Origin: Streptomyces tropicalis
GTDB lineage: Bacteria > Actinomycetota > Actinomycetes > Streptomycetales > Streptomycetaceae
Length of the DNA: 64,000 nt
NCBI RefSeq assembly: GCF_029269835.1
Contig: NZ_JARJBB010000012.1
Location: 62,001-126,000 of the forward strand
Direction of reading: 5' to 3'
A program made the position numbers and the translations under genes. The notes below the pieces were generated by a model that saw only the letters and a list, made by a program, of their open reading frames with translations, made no database searches and was not told the DNA's origin. Each line of letters begins with the position of its first letter. The stretch's first letter is position 1. Shown here in pieces: positions 16,493 to 25,353 of this stretch.

Positions 16493-17088
16493 CAGACCTC
16501 GCCCTCGGGGGTGACGACCCGGGTGGCCGGATGGTCCGCGGCGGCCGGACGGTCCTGGGTGGCCGGATGGTCCTGGGTGACCGGGTGGTCGCCGTCGGCG
16601 GCGCGCGGGGCCCGGTCGGCCGCGTACGGGGTCGTCCGCGTCCCGTCCGTGTACACCCACATCCCCTGCCGGGTGTCGTAGAGCCACATCGAGGCGCCGT
16701 CGAGGACGAGGCCGAGACGCAGTCCGCGGGTGCGGGCGCGGAAGGCCTCCCCGTCGAGCCGGCCCTCCGCGAGGTCGTCCACGGCGGCGCGGTAGTCGGT
16801 GAGGGCGCGCGCCGCGTCCGCGAGGAGGGGGCGCGGGTCGTCGTCCGTCGCGGCGGGGCCGCCGGCCGCGGGCGGATCCTGCGGTACGGCGACCAGGCGG
16901 CGCCCGTCGACCCAGGCGGACCACCCGTTGGCGCACACCACGCGGCCCCAGTCGCCGCGCCGCTCCGCGAGCTGCACCGGCAGCAGCGGGTCGAGCGGCG
17001 CCGTGGGCCGGTCCGGGTCCGGGGCATCCCAGGCGGGCAGCCCCTCGCCGGGGACGACGTGGGTGGGGCGGAAGCCCGGGGTCGTCAT
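16492..17088 (-). CDS. SH3-like domain protein of the kinase/FHA-ABC operon
   Basis: The 198-residue protein has no signal peptide. Residues 10-70 resemble a small SH3b-like fold (GLPAWDAPDPDRP, LAERRGDWGRVVCANGWSAWVDGRRLV). A helical middle part follows, then WLYDTRQGMWVYTDGT, and a tail with short repeats of the type DHPxTQDxPA. The family is not recognised further. Sandwiched between an FHA-ABC transporter (13 nt upstream) and a kinase (1-nt overlap), it is probably an adaptor or kinase substrate; Thr residues in the tail are obvious candidate sites. This role is inference from context. Confidence 0.7.
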   Translation of the reverse strand: MTTPGFRPTHVVPGEGLPAWDAPDPDRPTAPLDPLLPVQLAERRGDWGRVVCANGWSAWVDGRRLVAVPQDPPAAGGPAATDDDPRPLLADAARALTDYRAAVDDLAEGRLDGEAFRARTRGLRLGLVLDGASMWLYDTRQGMWVYTDGTRTTPYAADRAPRAADGDHPVTQDHPATQDRPAAADHPATRVVTPEGEV

Positions 17089-17101
17089 CGCACCGCCGTC
17101 C

Positions 17102-19441
17102 TCACTTGCGCATCACGGCGGGCTCGCGCCGGCGCAGCAGCCGGGACACCAGGTATCCGCACAGGGCCGACAGCACGACGAGCATCGCCATGTTGACCAG
17201 CCACGCCCCGGCGGTGTGGCGGAACAGCGGGTCCGCGGTCAGCGGGCCCGGCACGATGCGCGCGAGGCCCAGGGTGTCGGCCATCGCGGCGAACGCCCAG
17301 CGGGCGGGCACCAGCCAGGACAGCTGCTCCAGGACCGGCACACCGTGCAGTTCCAGCAGGGCGCCGCACAGCACGACCTGGACGATGGCCAGCAGCACCA
17401 GCAGCGGCATCGTCACCTCCTCCCGGCGCACCACGGCGGAGACGAGCAGGCCGAGCATCATCGCGGTGAAGGCGAGCAGGGCGACGGCCAGGGTGATCTC
17501 GGCGAGCGGCGGCAGGAGCACGCCCCGGCCGCCGGGGGCGCCGAGGTCCACGCCGAGCAGGGCCACCAGGGTGAGGACGACGGCCTGGAGCACGGTGACC
17601 GTGCCGAGGACCACCACCTTGGACATCAGGTACGCGGATCTGGAGAGGCCCACGGCTCGCTCCCGCCGGTAGACCACGCGTTCCTTGACGAGTTCGCGGA
17701 CGGCGTTGGCGGCCCCGGTCAGCACCGCGCCGACGCACAGGATGAGCAGCGCCGACATGGCGTTCTCGCGGGTCAGGGCGCTGCCGGCGAGGGCGCGGGC
17801 CATGCCTCCCATGACGAACGGCAGCGCGACCATGACGGCGAGGAAGGTGCGGTCGGCGGCGAGCACGGCGGTGTAGCGGCGGACCAGGGTGCCGAGCTGG
17901 GCGCTCCGGCTGCGGGGCCGGGGCGGCGGGGCGGGGGCGAGGGGTCCGGAACCGGCGGGCGGGGGCGGGGCGGTCGCGTCGACGACGTACCGCCGGTGCT
18001 GGGGCGAGGCGCGGTACTCGCCGGCCCAGTCCCGGTCGCGGTCTCGCTCGAAGGCCTCGAACGCCTCGGGCCAGTGGGCGAAGCCGAAGTAGGCGAGGGC
18101 CTCGTCGGGAGGTCCGTAGTAGCCGATCCGGCCGCCGGGGGCGAGCACCAGCAGCCGGTCGCAGACGTCCAGGCTGAGGACGCTGTGGGTGACCACGACG
18201 ACGGTCCGGCCGTCGTCGGCGAGGCCGCGCAGCGTGTGCATCACGGAGCGGTCCATGCCGGGGTCGAGGCCGGAGGTGGGCTCGTCGAGGAAGAGCAGCG
18301 AGGGCTTGGTGAGCAGTTCCAGGGCGACGCTGACCCGTTTGCGCTGCCCGCCGGAGAGGCTGTGGACGGGCTGCCCGGCGCGCTGCTGCAGGCCCAGTTC
18401 GCCGATCACCTCCTCGACCCGGGCGCGCCGCTCGGAGCGGGCGGTGTCCTGGGGGAAGCGCAGCTCGGCCGCGTAGGACAGGGCCTGGCGGACGGTGAGC
18501 TGGACGTGCAGGATGTCGTCCTGCGGCACCAGCCCGATGCGCTGGCGCAGCTCGGCGTAGTCGCGGTAGAGGTCGCGGCCGTCGTAGAGGACCGTGCCGC
18601 GGTCGGCGGGGCGCTGACCGGTGAGGGCGTTGAGCAGGGTGCTCTTGCCGGAGCCGCTGGGTCCCACCACCGCCAGCAGGCACTTCTCCCCGACCGGGAA
18701 GGAGACGTGGTCGAGGAGGACCTTGCGGCCCCGGTCGACGGTGACGACGAGGTCCGTCACGTCGAGGGAGACCTCGCCGGTGTCGACGTACTCCTGGAGT
18801 TCGCCGCCCACCAGGCGGAACGCCGAGTGCCCGATGCCGACGACGTCGTCGGGGCCGACCCGGGCCCGGTGGACGAGCTGACCGTTGAGGAAGGTGCCGT
18901 TGTGGCTGCCGAGGTCGGCGATCTCGTAGCCGCCGTCGGGTCCGGTACGGAGTTCGGCGTGCCGGCGGGAGACGACCAGGTCGTCCAGGACGAGGTCGTT
19001 GTCGTCGGCGCGGCCGATGCGCAGGGTGCGCGCAGGCAGGGGCCGGACGGTGGTGGGCCGGCGGAAGGCTCCGGTGAGTGCGGCGGGGGCGAGGGCCGTG
19101 GGGCGGTCGGGGACCGCCGGGGAGCGTCCGGTGAGGACGATGCGCGGTCCGTCGGCCGCGCTCCCGAGGCGGATCTCGCTGCCCGGTCCGACGTCCCATG
19201 CACGGACGCGGTGGCCGTCGGCGTAGGTGCCGTTGGTGCTGCCGTCGTCGAGCAGGGTCCAGTGGCCGCCGTCCGGCCGGAGGACCGCGTGGTGCCAGGA
19301 GACCCGGGCGTCGTCGACGACGACGTCGCTGAGGGGGTCGCGTCCGAGGTGGTAGGCGCGGGACGGGTCCAGCACGGTCGCGCCCGCCTCCGTCTCGATG
19401 ACGAGCTCGGGCGCAGTCGGCGCGACCGGCCGCTCAGCCAT
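17102..19441 (-). CDS. FHA-domain ABC transporter, ABCG-type half-transporter (Rv1747-like)
   Basis: The 779-residue fusion has two FHA phosphothreonine-binding domains, an ATPase and a membrane domain. FHA1 (about 22-105) has GR at 33-34, Ser48/His51 and NG70-71. FHA2 (about 133-212) has GR at 143-144, Ser158, His161 and NG181-182. The ATPase (about 225-450) has Walker A GPSGSGKST (260-268), signature LSGGQ (362-366) and Walker B LLFLDEPTSG. Six or so helices follow (about 530-775), the ABC2/ABCG arrangement. It should work as a dimer exporting a lipid or cell-wall component. Two FHA domains plus the adjacent kinase imply gating by threonine phosphorylation. Confidence 0.92.
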   Translation of the reverse strand: MAERPVAPTAPELVIETEAGATVLDPSRAYHLGRDPLSDVVVDDARVSWHHAVLRPDGGHWTLLDDGSTNGTYADGHRVRAWDVGPGSEIRLGSAADGPRIVLTGRSPAVPDRPTALAPAALTGAFRRPTTVRPLPARTLRIGRADDNDLVLDDLVVSRRHAELRTGPDGGYEIADLGSHNGTFLNGQLVHRARVGPDDVVGIGHSAFRLVGGELQEYVDTGEVSLDVTDLVVTVDRGRKVLLDHVSFPVGEKCLLAVVGPSGSGKSTLLNALTGQRPADRGTVLYDGRDLYRDYAELRQRIGLVPQDDILHVQLTVRQALSYAAELRFPQDTARSERRARVEEVIGELGLQQRAGQPVHSLSGGQRKRVSVALELLTKPSLLFLDEPTSGLDPGMDRSVMHTLRGLADDGRTVVVVTHSVLSLDVCDRLLVLAPGGRIGYYGPPDEALAYFGFAHWPEAFEAFERDRDRDWAGEYRASPQHRRYVVDATAPPPPAGSGPLAPAPPPRPRSRSAQLGTLVRRYTAVLAADRTFLAVMVALPFVMGGMARALAGSALTRENAMSALLILCVGAVLTGAANAVRELVKERVVYRRERAVGLSRSAYLMSKVVVLGTVTVLQAVVLTLVALLGVDLGAPGGRGVLLPPLAEITLAVALLAFTAMMLGLLVSAVVRREEVTMPLLVLLAIVQVVLCGALLELHGVPVLEQLSWLVPARWAFAAMADTLGLARIVPGPLTADPLFRHTAGAWLVNMAMLVVLSALCGYLVSRLLRRREPAVMRK

Positions 19442-19490
19442 GCCTGAATTCTAACGATTCGCCGGTTTCCGTGCCGGGTGGAGCGGCCGG

Positions 19491-19901
19491 TCAGGCGACG
19501 GGGAGCACGAGCGCGGGGAGGGTGCGCTGCATGCGGAGGGCGTCGACCGATTCGGCCATCAGCTCGTACTCGGTGGTCTCGTCGCTGGCGGCGAAGCGGA
19601 CCAGCCGCCCCTCGGCCAGCGCGTCCGCGACCTGTTCCTGACGGTGCGGGTCGGCGCACCAGGTGCGCAGGATGCCGGGCACGTCGGGGGTGGAGTCCGG
19701 GACGGGGACGAGGGCGTGCGGCGGGACGTGCGGGGTGCCGGGACCGGGATCGAGGCGCTCGGCGATCCAGAGGGCCCGGTCGCGCAGCCACCACAGGGCC
19801 AGGGCCAGGGTGGGCGCCCGGTAGGTGCCGAGCGGGACGCCGACGCGGCGGCCGCCGCACACGCCGTAGGCGGTGACATGGCACAGGAATTCGTCGTGCA
19901 C
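19491..19901 (-). CDS. Conserved hypothetical protein
   Basis: The 136-residue soluble protein is not recognised. The start is well supported: GTG at 19899-19901 behind GGAGGAGCC. It contains a Trp-rich stretch (LALALWWLRDRALWIAERLD) and ends in QRTLPALVLPVA. Coding character is strong and no neighbour suggests a role. The next 312 nt upstream are non-coding. Confidence 0.55.
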   Translation of the reverse strand: MHDEFLCHVTAYGVCGGRRVGVPLGTYRAPTLALALWWLRDRALWIAERLDPGPGTPHVPPHALVPVPDSTPDVPGILRTWCADPHRQEQVADALAEGRLVRFAASDETTEYELMAESVDALRMQRTLPALVLPVA

Positions 19902-20093
19902 GGCTCCTCCCCCGTCGCATCCCTCGCTTGCCGGGTGTGCCCTCGCTCTCCGTGGCCGCTCCTGTGCGGTGAGGCATCCCTCACTCTGAGTATGTTGACT
20001 ACTGAAACACTGTCACCACGACTTTCCGGCCACTCTCCTGGCATATTCCGGGATACTTCTGGCCGAAACCGCACGGTCCGTCGGTTCACGGGT

Positions 20094-20110
20094 ATGACCT
20101 GCGAGGTCAT
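20094..20110. promoter_or_regulatory. 17-bp palindrome in the 312-nt gap 19902-20213
   Basis: ATGACCTGCGAGGTCAT is a perfect 7-bp-arm palindrome, a likely operator for the downstream SnoaL-like gene or for the divergent hypothetical gene. The same gap holds a small hairpin (CCGGGGA-TCCGGG-TCCCCGG, 20161-20180) in the presumed leader of the SnoaL-like gene. No gene was recognised in the gap. Confidence 0.45.
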
Positions 20111-20213
20111 CGACGCTCCACGTCCGCCGCGGCAGGGTGGAGCCATCGGATCACCGGCCACCGGGGATCCGGGTCCCCGGCAGCGCCTACGCCCTCCTTG
20201 GAGGCTGATGACC

Positions 20214-20612
20214 ATGTCCCTGCCCACCTCCGGCACCGCCCGCGCCGACCGTCACGAGCAGGCGGTCGCCCGCTACCTCGCGGCCTGGAACGCCCGCGGG
20301 CCCCAGGCGCGCACGAAGGCGGTGGCCGCCGCCTGGACCGACGGCGGCGGATACACCGACCCGCTCGCCGAGGTCCGCGGGCACGAGGGGATCGCCGCCG
20401 TGATCGAGGCGGCGCACGCGCGGTTCCCCGGGTTCTCCTTCCGGCTCGCCGGCTCCGTCGACGGCCACCACGACACGGCCCGGTTCTCCTGGGAGCTGGT
20501 GAACGACGCCGACGGCTCGGCGCCCGTCGGCGGCTTCGACGTGATCACCCTCGACGGGGAGGGGCGGATCCGGCAGGTCCTCGGGTTCCTGGACCGGGTC
20601 CCGGCCGCCTGA
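20214..20612 (+). CDS. SnoaL/NTF2-like fold protein
   Basis: The 132-residue protein has the NTF2-like cone fold (VARYLAAWNARGPQARTKAV, ARFPGFSFRLAGSVDGHHDT, DVITLDGEGRIRQVLGFLD). Such proteins are small isomerases, hydrolases or ligand binders. No catalytic identity can be read. The ATG at 20214 is chosen because GGAGG is 9 nt upstream; the ATG at 20208 would be only 3 nt from it. Confidence 0.8.
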   Translation: MSLPTSGTARADRHEQAVARYLAAWNARGPQARTKAVAAAWTDGGGYTDPLAEVRGHEGIAAVIEAAHARFPGFSFRLAGSVDGHHDTARFSWELVNDADGSAPVGGFDVITLDGEGRIRQVLGFLDRVPAA

Positions 20613-20719
20613 TCCACTCCGCGGCCATGACTTCGGCATCGCGGGGGCCGCCCGGCCGCCTCCGCGAACGCCCCGGCCGGCGCGCGCACCGTCCGGGGCT
20701 CACGCCGTACGGACCGCTC

Positions 20720-21712
20720 TCACACCTTCACGATCGCGTCGATCCGCGCCAGTTCCTCCGCGTCGAAGTCGAGGTTGCGGGTGGCCGCGACGCTGTCCTC
20801 CAGCTGCTGCGGGCTGCTCGCGCCGACCAGGGCGGACGTGACCCGGCCACCGCGCAGCACCCAGGCGAGCGCCATCTGCGCCAGGGACTGGCCGCGGGAC
20901 CGGGCCATCCCGTCGAGTTCGCGCAGCCGGCCGACCAGTTCGCCGGTGACGGCGTCGGAGGAGAGGAAGGGGCTCTCGCCCGCCGCCCGGGAGTCCTCCG
21001 GGATGCCGTCGAGGTAGCGACCGGTGAGCAGGCCCTGCTCCAGCGGGGAGTAGGCGATGGAGCCGACCCGCAGCTCGTCGAGGGCGTCCAGCAGGCCCTC
21101 GTCCTCGGGGCGGCGGTCGAGCATGGAGTAGCGGGGCTGGTGGATGAGCAGCGGGGTGCCCAGCTCGCCGAGGATGCGCGCCGCCTGCCGGGTCTGCTCC
21201 GCGGAGTAGTTCGAGACGCCGACGTAGAGCGCCTTGCCCTGCTGCACCGCGGAGTGCAGGGCGCCCATGGTCTCCTCCAGCGGAGTGTCCGGGTCGGGGC
21301 GGTGGGAGTAGAAGACGTCGACGTACTCCAGGCCCATGCGGCGCAGGCTCTGGTCGAGCGAGGAGAGCAGGTACTTGCGGGAGCCCCATTCCCCGTACGG
21401 GCCGGGCCACATGAGGTGGCCGGCCTTGGTGGAGATCACCAGCTCGTCGCGGTACGACCGGAAGTCCGCGCGCAGCGCGTCGCCGAGCGCGGACTCGGCG
21501 GCGCCGGGCGGCGGCCCGTAGTTGTTCGCCAGGTCGAAGTGGGTGACGCCCAGGTCGAAGGCCCTGCGCAGGATCGCCCGCTGGGTCTGCACGGGACGGT
21601 CGGGCCCGAAGTTGTGCCACAGGCCCAGCGAGAGCGCGGGGAGCTTCAGACCGCTGCGTCCGGTGCGCCGGTAGGGCATGTCCGCGTAGCGGTCGGGGTG
21701 GGCGGTGTACAA
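20720..21712 (-). CDS. Aldo/keto reductase, YghZ (glyceraldehyde-3-P reductase) type
   Basis: This NADPH-dependent reductase of the TIM-barrel AKR family is close in pattern to YghZ/GpR (LKLPALSLGLWHNFG, THFDLANNYGPPPGAAESALG, VDVFYSHRPDPDTPLEETM, QPRYSMLDR). The catalytic Tyr of NNYG is present. The start is probably a rare TTG at 21710-21712: GGAG lies 5 nt before it, and the resulting MYTAHPDRYADMPYRRTG matches the N-terminus of YghZ proteins. It is divergent from a LysR gene, which may control it. Predicted length is 330 residues. Confidence 0.85.
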   Translation of the reverse strand: MYTAHPDRYADMPYRRTGRSGLKLPALSLGLWHNFGPDRPVQTQRAILRRAFDLGVTHFDLANNYGPPPGAAESALGDALRADFRSYRDELVISTKAGHLMWPGPYGEWGSRKYLLSSLDQSLRRMGLEYVDVFYSHRPDPDTPLEETMGALHSAVQQGKALYVGVSNYSAEQTRQAARILGELGTPLLIHQPRYSMLDRRPEDEGLLDALDELRVGSIAYSPLEQGLLTGRYLDGIPEDSRAAGESPFLSSDAVTGELVGRLRELDGMARSRGQSLAQMALAWVLRGGRVTSALVGASSPQQLEDSVAATRNLDFDAEELARIDAIVKV

Positions 21713-21829
21713 CGCGACTCCAGAGGGGTGGGCACACGGGGACGTGGTTCCGGGGAGGGAACCGGCCCCCCACTCTCGCGCGACCTGCGGGCATGCGTCC
21801 AACAGAAGAATCCGATGGAATTCAGCGGT

Positions 21830-21835
21830 TAGGCT
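21830..21835 (+). promoter_or_regulatory. -10 element of probable leaderless LysR transcript
   Basis: TAGGCT, 8 nt before the ATG at 21844; no ribosome-binding site. Confidence 0.45.
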
Positions 21836-21843
21836 TCTCAGTC

Positions 21844-22758
21844 ATGGAACTGCGCCACCTCCAGCACTTCGTCGCCGTCGCCGAGGACCAGCACTTCACC
21901 CGGGCCGCGGAACGGCTCATGGTGTCCCAGTCGGGCCTGTCGGCGTCGATCCGGGCCCTGGAGCGGGAGCTGCGGGCGCCGCTCTTCGTGCGCACCACCC
22001 GGCGGGTCACGCTGACCGAGGCGGGCCGGGCTCTGCTCGGCGAGGCGGAGCGGATCCTCTCCCAGGTGCGCTCGGCGCACGAGGCGGTGGCCGCCGTGCA
22101 GGGCGTGCTGCGGGGCACGCTGTCCCTCGGCACCGAGCAGTGCATCGCGGGCGTGCACGTGGCCACGCTGCTCGCGGCGTTCCGGCGGCAGCACCCGGAC
22201 GTGGAGATCCGGCTCCGGCAGGCGGGTTCGGTGGCGCTCGCGGAGGAGGTCGCGGCCGGGCGGCTGGACCTCGCCTTCGCCTACCGCACGCAGGCGGACA
22301 ACGACCAGTTGCGATCGGTGGCGCTGGCCGGGGAGCCGCCGATCGTCCTGTGCCATCCCGACCACCGGCTCGCGGCGCCCGGTGCGGCCGTCACCACCGA
22401 GGACCTCGCCGGGGAGGTGTTCGTGGACTTCCACCCGGACTGGGGGCCGCGCCGCACGACGGACGCCGCCTTCTCCGCCGCGGGCGTCCGCCGCACGGTG
22501 GCCCTGGAGGTCAACGACGTGCACAGCCTGCTCGACCTGGTCGACGAGAACCTCGGTGTCGCCGTCGTCCCGCGGCACTTCCGGCACAAGCGGCCCTCGC
22601 TCACCGCGCTCCCGCTGAAGGGGGCCGCCGGGACCGCGTACGAGACCGTCGCGCTGCTGCCCGCCGAGCAGGCCACCAGTCCGGCCGCACGGGCGCTGGT
22701 CGCCCTGCTGGAGACCGGGGGGCTCACGCCGCCCTGGGACGACGCCGAGGCCGCCTGA
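21844..22758 (+). CDS. LysR-family transcriptional regulator
   Basis: The 304-residue regulator has an N-terminal winged helix (MELRHLQHFVAVAEDQHFTR, SQSGLSASIRALERELRAPL) and a periplasmic-binding-like effector domain (about 90-290). The start MELRHLQHF is the classic LysR N-terminus; upstream in-frame codons do not fit. It is divergent from the aldo/keto reductase across 131 nt, the usual arrangement for a LysR regulator and its target. The effector is unknown. Confidence 0.9.
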   Translation: MELRHLQHFVAVAEDQHFTRAAERLMVSQSGLSASIRALERELRAPLFVRTTRRVTLTEAGRALLGEAERILSQVRSAHEAVAAVQGVLRGTLSLGTEQCIAGVHVATLLAAFRRQHPDVEIRLRQAGSVALAEEVAAGRLDLAFAYRTQADNDQLRSVALAGEPPIVLCHPDHRLAAPGAAVTTEDLAGEVFVDFHPDWGPRRTTDAAFSAAGVRRTVALEVNDVHSLLDLVDENLGVAVVPRHFRHKRPSLTALPLKGAAGTAYETVALLPAEQATSPAARALVALLETGGLTPPWDDAEAA

Positions 22759-22804
22759 CCGGCGTGCGGACGCGGGGGGCCGGTCGATGCGCCATGGTGG
22801 ACAC

Positions 22805-23320
22805 ATGCATGCGAAGGACGTCCTCATCGACGGCTTCGGCCGGATCCGGGAAGAAGTACACGCCGCCGTCGACGGTCTGGCCCCGGACCGGCTGGCCGCC
22901 CGGCCGGCCCCCGACGCCAACTCCGTCGGCTGGCTGGTCTGGCACCTCACGCGGGTGCAGGACGACCATGTCGCCGGGGCGTTCGGGCTCGACCAGGTGT
23001 GGCTGGCGCAGGGCTTCGAGAAGGCGTTCGCCCTGGGCCTGGGCCGCCGGGACACGGGGTACGGGCACAGCTCCGCGCAGGTCGCGAAGGTACGGGTGGA
23101 CTCGGCGGACCGGCTGACCGGCTACTACGACGCCGTGCACGAGCAGACCCTCGCGGCCCTGCACACCATGACGGCCAAGGACCTCGAACGGGTCGTGGAC
23201 GAGCGCTGGGAGCCGCCCGTGACCCTGGGCGTCCGCCTGGTCAGCGTCCTGTCCGACGCACTGCAGCACGTCGGACAGGCCGCCTACGTCCGGGGGCTGC
23301 TTCAGAGCGCGGCCGCGTAG
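22805..23320 (+). CDS. DinB / DUF664-like four-helix protein
   Basis: The 171-residue DinB-superfamily protein belongs to the group related to mycothiol-dependent maleylpyruvate isomerase. Candidate metal ligands are His in VWHLTRVQDDH and His in DALQHVGQAAY. Members may be thiol-dependent transferases or detoxification enzymes; the activity is unknown here. Its 3' end overlaps the convergent adenosine deaminase gene by 19 nt, so no terminator separates them. Confidence 0.8.
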   Translation: MHAKDVLIDGFGRIREEVHAAVDGLAPDRLAARPAPDANSVGWLVWHLTRVQDDHVAGAFGLDQVWLAQGFEKAFALGLGRRDTGYGHSSAQVAKVRVDSADRLTGYYDAVHEQTLAALHTMTAKDLERVVDERWEPPVTLGVRLVSVLSDALQHVGQAAYVRGLLQSAAA

Positions 23321-24372
23321 CCCGGCAGGACCACGTCCCGGATGATCGCCTCGCGCTCGTCGAACGGGGCGAAGGCGCTCTCGAGGGCGTTGACCGTGAC
23401 GGTGCGCAGGTCCTCGACGCCCCAGCCCGCGTGCTCCACGAGCAGCGCCATCTCGCGGGTCATGGTCGTGCCGGACACCAGGCGGTTGTCGGTGTTGAGC
23501 GTGACGCGGAACCCGAGGTCCTTCAGGGCGGTGATGGGGTGCTCGGCGATCGAGGTGGCGGCACCGGTCTGGAGGTTCGAGGTCGGGCACATCTCCAGGG
23601 CGATGCGGCGGTCGCGCACCCAGCCCGCGAGCCGGCCCAGCTTGCCGTCGACGATGTCCTCGGTGATCCGCACGCCGTGGCCGATGCGCTGGGCGCCGCA
23701 CACCTGGAGCGCCTGGTGGATGCTGGGCAGCCCGTGCGCCTCACCGGCGTGGATGGTGAACGGCACGCTCTCGCGCCGCAGGTGCTCGAAGGCGGCGAGG
23801 TGGTCGGCGGGCGGGAAGCCGTCCTCGGCGCCCGCGATGTCGAAGCCGACCACACCGGCGTCGCGGTAGGCGACCGCGAGGCCGGCGATCTCCCGGGTGC
23901 GGTCGAACATCCGCATGCCGCACAGCAGGGTGCCGACGCGGACCGGGGTGCCGGCGGCCGCCGCCTTGGCCATGCCCGCGGCGAGACCCTCCTGCACGGT
24001 CTCCACGACCTCGTTCAGGGTCAGGCCGCCGTCGACCATCAGCTCGGGGGCGTAGCGGACCTCGCCGTAGACGACGCCGTCGGCCGCGAGGTCGAGCACG
24101 TACTCCTCCGCCGTGCGCAGCAGGCCCTCGCGGTCCTGCATCACGGCGAGGGTGTGCTCGAAGGTGGCGATGTAGCGGACCAGGTCGCCGGAGTTGGCGG
24201 CCTCGTAGTACCAGGCGGCCAGCTCACCGGGGTCGGTGGTGGGCAGGGTGTGGCCGACCGCGGCCGCGAGCTCGACGACGGTCGCGGGGCGCAGGCCGCC
24301 GTCGAGGTGGTCGTGCAGCACGGCCTTGGGCAGCCGGCGGAGGGTCTCGGTGTCGATGCGGGGCGCGGTCAT
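23302..24372 (-). CDS. add: Adenosine deaminase
   Basis: The enzyme deaminates adenosine and deoxyadenosine to inosines in purine salvage. The 356-residue TIM barrel has zinc ligands in LHDHLDG (HxH), the catalytic HAGE (TIHAGEAHG), the QRIGHG stretch, and a C-terminal NTDN where the family usually has TDD; the variant is common in actinobacterial paralogues. The ATG at 24372 has GAGGA 9-10 nt upstream. A VOC gene lies 50 nt upstream in the same direction, so the two are probably cotranscribed. Confidence 0.92.
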   Translation of the reverse strand: MTAPRIDTETLRRLPKAVLHDHLDGGLRPATVVELAAAVGHTLPTTDPGELAAWYYEAANSGDLVRYIATFEHTLAVMQDREGLLRTAEEYVLDLAADGVVYGEVRYAPELMVDGGLTLNEVVETVQEGLAAGMAKAAAAGTPVRVGTLLCGMRMFDRTREIAGLAVAYRDAGVVGFDIAGAEDGFPPADHLAAFEHLRRESVPFTIHAGEAHGLPSIHQALQVCGAQRIGHGVRITEDIVDGKLGRLAGWVRDRRIALEMCPTSNLQTGAATSIAEHPITALKDLGFRVTLNTDNRLVSGTTMTREMALLVEHAGWGVEDLRTVTVNALESAFAPFDEREAIIRDVVLPGYAAAL

Positions 24373-24422
24373 GGGGCGATTCCTCGGCAGGTGATGCGGT
24401 GGTGGGCGGGGTGCGGGGCGGA

Positions 24423-24821
24423 TCAGCCGGCGGGCTGGAGCAGGTCCCAGCGGTTGCCGTACAGGTCCTGGAACACGGCGACGGTGCCGTACGGCTCGTA
24501 CCGCGGCTCCTCCAGGAAGGTCACGCCGGCGGCGCTCATCCGGGCGTGGTCGCGGGCGAAGTCGTCGGTGTGCAGGAAGAAGCCGACCCGGCCGCCGGTC
24601 TGGTCGCCGACGCGGCCGCTCTGCGCCTCGTTCCCGGCGCGGGCGAGCAGCAGCGCGGTGCCGGCGCCCGCGGACTCCGGGTCCGCCTCCACGACGACCC
24701 AGCGGGAGCCGTTCGGCCGCGCCTCGTCCTCGGCGAGCCGGAAGCCGAGGGCCTCGGTGTAGAAGCGGATCGCCTCGTCGTAGTCGTCGACGACGAGGGT
24801 GACCAGGGCGATGCGTCTCAT
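24423..24821 (-). CDS. VOC family protein (bleomycin-resistance/glyoxalase fold)
   Basis: The 132-residue single VOC domain (RRIALVTLVVDDYDEAIRFY, PYGTVAVFQDLYGNRWDLLQ) has the metal-ligand positions expected of a dioxygenase-like fold. AAGG precedes the ATG. Its promoter region contains two palindromes (24840-24870). It probably leads an operon with adenosine deaminase. A resistance or glyoxalase function is not demonstrable from sequence. Confidence 0.82.
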   Translation of the reverse strand: MRRIALVTLVVDDYDEAIRFYTEALGFRLAEDEARPNGSRWVVVEADPESAGAGTALLLARAGNEAQSGRVGDQTGGRVGFFLHTDDFARDHARMSAAGVTFLEEPRYEPYGTVAVFQDLYGNRWDLLQPAG

Positions 24822-24839
24822 CGGAGCCTTTCGGGAGAG

Positions 24840-24870
24840 CCGGTTGACCGGTGAGGTTATACGTAAAACC
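24840..24870. promoter_or_regulatory. Paired palindromes upstream of the VOC-add operon
   Basis: CCGGT-TG-ACCGG (24840-24851) and GGTTATACGTAAAACC (24855-24870, one mismatched pair) lie side by side, 19-49 nt before the VOC start. The second is unusually AT-rich for this genome and could hold the -10 region on the minus strand. Confidence 0.4.
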
Positions 24871-25353
24871 CACGGACACGCCAGTTCACTCTTCCGGTAC
24901 GGACCCGGCATGGGGGCGGGGTGCGTCGGCGGGGCCCCGGGGGGTGGTGCGCGGGGGCCGGTGCTCGGGGCCACGAAGGTCCCGGGGTCGGGCCGGCGGC
25001 CGGATCGGTCCCGTGGGGACGTCAGACGGACCCGTCCCGTCGGGGGCGATCCGCGCACCGGTCCTGCCGGCTGGTGCTGCGGCCGGAAAGATGTGCCGGG
25101 AAGCCCGCGGCGTCCGGTGCAGGCGGCACCTCCCACGCCGTTCAGGCTGTGGGGGAAACATCGCACGACGGAGCGTCGCCCGCGTACGGGAGGTACTCGG
25201 GTGAGGCGACAACGCGGCGAAGTGCCGGCCGGGCGTCGCGAGCCGGTCGACCCCTCCGGCCACAGCACCAGGCGCGCCCGGAAGGCCGGGACCGCCGCAC
25301 CGGACGGCGGGGACCCTCCGGCATCCGGACCGGCAAAAGGCCCCGCCCCCCGG
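24871..25353. other. Non-coding gap with no recognisable gene
   Basis: About 480 nt between the VOC gene and the M56 peptidase gene. Open frames exist on both strands, but their translations are Arg/Pro/Gly-rich and resemble no protein family. No tRNA, repeat array or clear terminator was seen. The last part presumably includes the 3' untranslated region of the BlaI-M56 operon. Confidence 0.5.
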
